This document shows, piece after piece, positions 6,618 to 10,603 of a stretch of 10,603 nucleotides of DNA (position 1 is its first letter; every line of letters begins with the position of its first letter). Position numbers and translations under genes: made by a program. The notes beneath the pieces were generated by a model. That model was not told where the DNA came from and did not search any database. It worked only from the letters and a program-made list of their open reading frames with translations. The DNA comes from Dipetalonema caudispina (taxonomy: Eukaryota; Nematoda; Chromadorea; Rhabditida; Onchocercidae). Where the stretch lies: assembly GCA_013365325.1 (NCBI GenBank), contig JABVXV010000755.1, positions 1-10,603 of the forward strand, written 5' to 3'.

Positions 6618-9344
6618 TTATAGGCTTTACTGCAAATTTTCCCATTTAGAAAATCGTTAAGTTTTGAAATTAATTTTTTTGCAATGTTATGGTTTAAATA
6701 TATTTATTCCTTTCCTCCTTTTTTTTGCACCATCTACTCCTTATCTTTTGCAAATGGTTTATATTTCTAAACGAAATTTAACCGGGATAAAAACTAAAAA
6801 TAGTTTGTTATTTAGAACCACTTGTTTTCGCCAAGTGATCTGAAAATACAAATTGATTTATTACATATCAATATCGAATAATTTCGATTAATAAACTGTA
6901 ATTAGTAGTAAATTACAGAGAATACCATGCAGGAATTATGCTCTGATAAGATCTAACTCTATCTAAATAATAATAATAATAATAATAACAATAATAATAA
7001 TAATAATAACAATAATAATAATAATAATAATAATAGCGATTTAAAAAAGTGATGACAAAAACACATTATCGACATTTGAATTGGCGGTAGTAAATTATCA
7101 TTTTTTTTTTTTTTGCAATATTTCTCAGCCCAATGCCATCGATATCCGATATTTTCCAAAGTTTTATTTATCATTCAGTTATAATTAATTGCATTTTGTC
7201 GATTCTATTAATATCACAATGTATTTCATGTTAGAATAACTGGTTCTTTTTTAGAATATTGAAATTTTATAAATTTGCAAAATAACGATCTTGTAAAGAA
7301 CTTTTTAAATCACTATCCTTTAACCCCAGATCCATAATCCTTGTTACATGGCATAATGTAAGAATTTATTTCACTTTGCTAATAAAAGTTATCCGCTCAC
7401 AGAAACTTTGTTAGACATTACTGACATCGTGCTTCAAATGTCTATCAATCAGAAATGGGCGATATATCTCTGTACTTCTGCTCATATTCCCATTTGCTTT
7501 GAGAAGATCTCGAAAGCTTTAAATTAGATGTCCTTAATGAGCGGTAATTGTTAGCAAATCCGTCCGTTTGCAAAACTAGTCAATAATTTATAGTTGAAGA
7601 TTGAAAAAATGATATTTAGTTAAGATAAAGTAATGCTATCACTTATAAATAGAAGAAATTCGGTTGTCAAAAAATGAACATTGTAAATTTATGCCATTTA
7701 AATTTCCATTTCATGATGTATTTCTTTATCACTTTATCCAGAAATTGTTGTTGTTAACTTTTGGCATTACCACTCTATTATTGCTTTGGTTTTGTGCTAT
7801 TCCGTTGTATTTACCATCGGAATGTTTTGCTTTTAGATGCTTATTTGTGTTATTCGAATTCCTTTTTTATCATGCTCTTCCTGAATGATCAGGAAAAAAT
7901 TTAGTAAAGAAATGAAAGAGAATGAGATAAGAATATTATTATTAGTGAAAGCTTTTGATAGCTTAAGGAGCAGAAGTAAAAAGTTGCAGTGCAATTTTAT
8001 TAATGTTCAAATTAACTTCAGAAAATCACGAGAATCGCTTTTTCTGTATCATTTGCAGAAATGGAAAAATTCTTCAAAAATGACCAAAAACTTCACTCTT
8101 TTCAAAATAAATATGAAATGCAATTAAAATTTTGCGGAAAATTGTTGCTTAATCTAAAGTTTTTATATTTGAACCGCAATGAACTTTTACGATAATATTC
8201 CTTCAAGCACCACTGGTATTTCATTATCTTGTATGAAGTACATAAATGCAGAATCATCATGCTATTGCCAAATTATAATGACTAAATTTGATCTTTCATC
8301 CTTTTTTTTTTGAACCCATATATCCTGAAAAACGGAATATTCCCACCAGGAATATGGCTTTATCTTTTGCTTTCTTGATCCATGCCGCATTCATCACTCT
8401 CAATATCAAATTAACCCATCATGGCGGTGAATAATTGATACGGTCATAAAATATATATTGTTGTCTTTTCTTTGGCAGAATTTAAAATTGCTACTTAAAA
8501 TTATTTAAATATTATGAAGCAATGCGTGTGTCTGTTCTATGTATGTGTGCATTTCTGTGAATTTATTTCTTAGATTGATTAATATTATTTTATTAATCGG
8601 GAATTTCTATCCGTAATTTTTTGTTATAAATGAAACAAGAATGCTTAGTTTTCTAAAAAAAAAAAAGTGGAAAAGAAAATGGCTTTGTTTCATTCAAGTA
8701 ATTGCAGTAAAAGGATAGTTCCGATAAATTGAAAATATCAATCAGAATGTAACAAATATGCATTAAAATGGAAGTTGCAAATTTAAATAACAAACTGTTT
8801 CGTTTTGTTACAGTTTTAAAAATCCATTCTTTGCTATGAATTTCAACTTTAAATTCAAGAAAAAGAAAAGGGTAAACACAGAGAGTTCATAGGGTTTAGA
8901 AAAAAATCACTAGGCGCTATGTTATTAAAATTTCACTCCTTCATTCAAATTATCAGTTTTCAATATACGATAGTTATTTACCTGATTACAATTCCAAATA
9001 AGCTAAAGGTAATGTAAAATTTGTTTCTTTCTTATTTGTAAAGTATTGTTACACGATGGGAATTAATTACAATTTTGTGTTTCCCGAACAATTAGAGAAT
9101 CCTGATAATTATTCGTCAAGTTGTGACCAACAATCAACGTAGCCGAAGATGATGAAATATCAGTTTAACGTAATCCTTTTGTTTGAATCCTATTTCTTCA
9201 TTTCTTATTTCCAATTCTAATAACTTGAAAAAAGCAAAATTCAGGACGAAAAGCCCTTCCTCAACTGTGTTTATAAATGTGTCGATGTAATTCTGAAACT
9301 TTTTTGTTGAAATTTGTAGTCCCGTGAAAATGATTCATAATTGA
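6618..9344. other. Gene-poor AT-rich 3' flank
   Basis: About 2.7 kb after the likely poly(A) site. Apart from the AAT array (6966-7034) and T/A runs, I find no exon with good splice sites, no tRNA-like cloverleaf and no recognisable protein. The open frames at 7664-7888 and 7885-8127 on the plus strand encode Phe/Leu- and Lys-rich peptides typical of random AT-rich DNA. Confidence 0.6.
6966..7034 (+). repeat. (AAT)n microsatellite
   Basis: About 23 AAT triplets with two A-to-C interruptions at 6989 and 7010, 21 bases apart. It is the reverse orientation of the arrays at both window ends (ATT on the plus strand there). A T11-12 run follows at about 7101. Confidence 0.95.
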
Positions 9345-9455
9345 ATGAAATCATTCAAAACTAAAGCAATCAATGGGGTGCTGGCAGAATTGTTTAAACA
9401 TCTTAAATCGCTTCTGGAAAAATTTTACAGAATTGGGTCGGATGTAAAACTACAC
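9345..9455 (+). mobile_element. Possible non-LTR retrotransposon reverse-transcriptase fragment, decayed
   Basis: A 37-codon stretch reads MKSFKTKAINGVLAELFKHL and continues with SLLEKFYRI before a TAG at 9456. It resembles the LINE/RTE reverse-transcriptase segment of the type K-x-K-A-x-G-x-D-G-I-x-A-E-L-F-K, which is followed by a leucine-rich helix, but lacks one or two residues around the Asp. Flanking frames are closed on both sides, so at most a short, dead fragment remains. The match is from memory of the motif and is short enough that chance is possible. Confidence 0.3.
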
Positions 9456-10109
9456 TAGCACTAAAGATATTCTGATTTGCCTTTCATGATAATGCCGTTG
9501 ATTGCAAATTGAGAATTGTTGCTCAGTTGTTAACAATCAAATATACATTGATCTTTCATTAAATAAGATTTCAACTTTTCAAAAATATTTTGCTGAATAT
9601 ATCATTTTATTTGTAATAATTTTGCTTTCACTTTGGTTATTTATCGTTTTTTGTTTTGTCTAAAATTTTATTTCCTCGGAAAATTTCAACTGTAACATAT
9701 ATTACGGAGAAAATTAAAAAAGAAGAAATGACAGTTTTTCATCAAATTACACAACTTCACATCACGTGACTTGCATATTTCAATGCAAATATTCATTCAA
9801 CCTGTTTTGCTACGATGCAACTTTTCAGAATTTTATTATTAAAATTTTATCTAATAATTGAATTTAGTATTTCCAGAAGAGCAGTGCTTAATGTTGCCTG
9901 ATATGCGGTTATCATAGAGCCATTCAAAAGGTCATTTAATTGAATGATGTCGAGGAATTCAAAAAATCAAAGTTTTTGTTACAGCCGTGAAAAATGATTA
10001 TAATATTTATGACATCGCTCTTGTTGTCTTCCATAGATTAAACTAAAAGTTTTGAATTTCGAAATTTCTTTATGTAAAAAAGTATTATAGCATTATAAAA
10101 TTATAACAT
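9456..10109. other. AT-rich intergenic DNA with a TCACGTGA and an octamer site
   Basis: No gene seen. A palindromic E-box TCACGTGA (9762-9769) and a perfect POU octamer ATGCAAAT (9783-9790) lie 13 bases apart. TTGCAT at 9771-9776 forms an inverted pair with the octamer's ATGCAA. A single octamer is expected roughly once by chance in a window of this composition. Confidence 0.4.
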
Positions 10110-10265
10110 AAATTATTATCAGAAAGTGTCTATGCAACAAAATTAATCAATCCTGAAACAGCTGTTGATCCAGAAAGTCGAGCTAAAGATGATTGAGCGT
10201 TCAAAGAATAGCAAACAGAAGAAGAGTACAAAGATCGATTAACGGAACATAGCAAATTTCGATTT
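10110..10265 (+). pseudogene. Protein-like frame with two internal stops, unidentified
   Basis: One plus-strand frame stays protein-like for 52 codons despite TGA at 10194 and TAG at 10209. It contains LSESVYATKLINPETAVDPE before the stops and TEEEYKDRLTEHSKF after them. The composition (many Glu, Asp, Arg, Ala, Pro) contrasts with the AT-driven peptides around it. That the same frame continues past both stops suggests point-mutation decay of a former exon or mobile-element gene. No family was recognised. Chance cannot be excluded at this length. Confidence 0.27.
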
Positions 10266-10467
10266 TGATTGTAATGAAATTGTGACAATTCTTCAATTTC
10301 GATTTAGATCAAAATGTTGCGGTGTAATTGAATTATTGCACTATCGGATATTTCTTAAATGCCACCTTTTGTATTTGTCTGAAAACTAATTTTTTTCTTT
10401 TTCAATGATATAAAAGCTTTTTATACATATATGCGTTTGATTTGTATTTAGTAAATCGCCATTTCAT

Positions 10468-10603
<136 letters not shown>

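Noticed and set aside
6959..7174. Minus-strand open frame with a poly-leucine tail
   Set aside because: The leucines are a reading of the AAT array on the opposite strand.
7664..8127. Two touching plus-strand open frames (74 and 80 codons), the first hydrophobic and membrane-like
   Set aside because: The composition follows from T-rich and A-rich DNA. The hydrophobic look is a T-run effect, and there are no splice sites, recognisable motifs or coding-like base use.
8575..8600. Inverted repeat GATTAATA ... TATTAATC
   Set aside because: Short AT-only stems are expected by chance many times in a window this AT-rich, and it has no neighbouring gene or T-tract to give it meaning.

Overview
This window is AT-rich nuclear DNA from a nematode, most likely a filarial or other spirurine worm. 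The evidence is the base composition, the short introns (about 130-550 bases), acceptors of the TTTTCAG/TTCCAG/TTTTAG type, and a split SALL-class zinc-finger gene. The species cannot be named from sequence alone. The window begins and ends inside (TTA)n triplet arrays, so it is probably a whole assembly contig broken at microsatellites.

Layout. Positions 1-250 are a TTA array. Positions 250-1707 hold no convincing exon, but they contain a protein-like, frame-broken minus-strand stretch (515-1003), a TATA-like site and a speculative tiny first exon. Positions 1708-6546 carry nine plus-strand exons of one spalt/SALL-family transcription factor, the family of C. elegans sem-4. All eight internal junctions agree in phase. 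The exons sum to 2700 bases, giving 899 codons plus a TGA stop. Eight C2H2 fingers are visible: a triplet (1-3), a diverged doublet (4-5), a highly conserved C-terminal doublet (6-7) and a lone last finger (8). The N-terminal exon or exons, where SALL proteins normally carry a C2HC finger and a NuRD-recruiting motif, are not recognisable. The gene model is therefore 5'-incomplete.

Positions 6547-10603 are about 4 kb of gene-poor flank. It contains a likely poly(A) signal, an (AAT)n array in the opposite orientation to the end arrays, a short stretch resembling a non-LTR retrotransposon reverse transcriptase (9345-9455), and a protein-like reading frame broken by two stops (10110-10265).

I see no multi-gene accessory system. 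The most informative points are the exon structure of the SALL gene, the intron position shared by two of its finger doublets, the missing 5' end, and the decayed coding-like fragments in the flanks. Exon coordinates were derived by hand from splice consensus, phase and homology. Family assignments rest on remembered motifs, not on a search.
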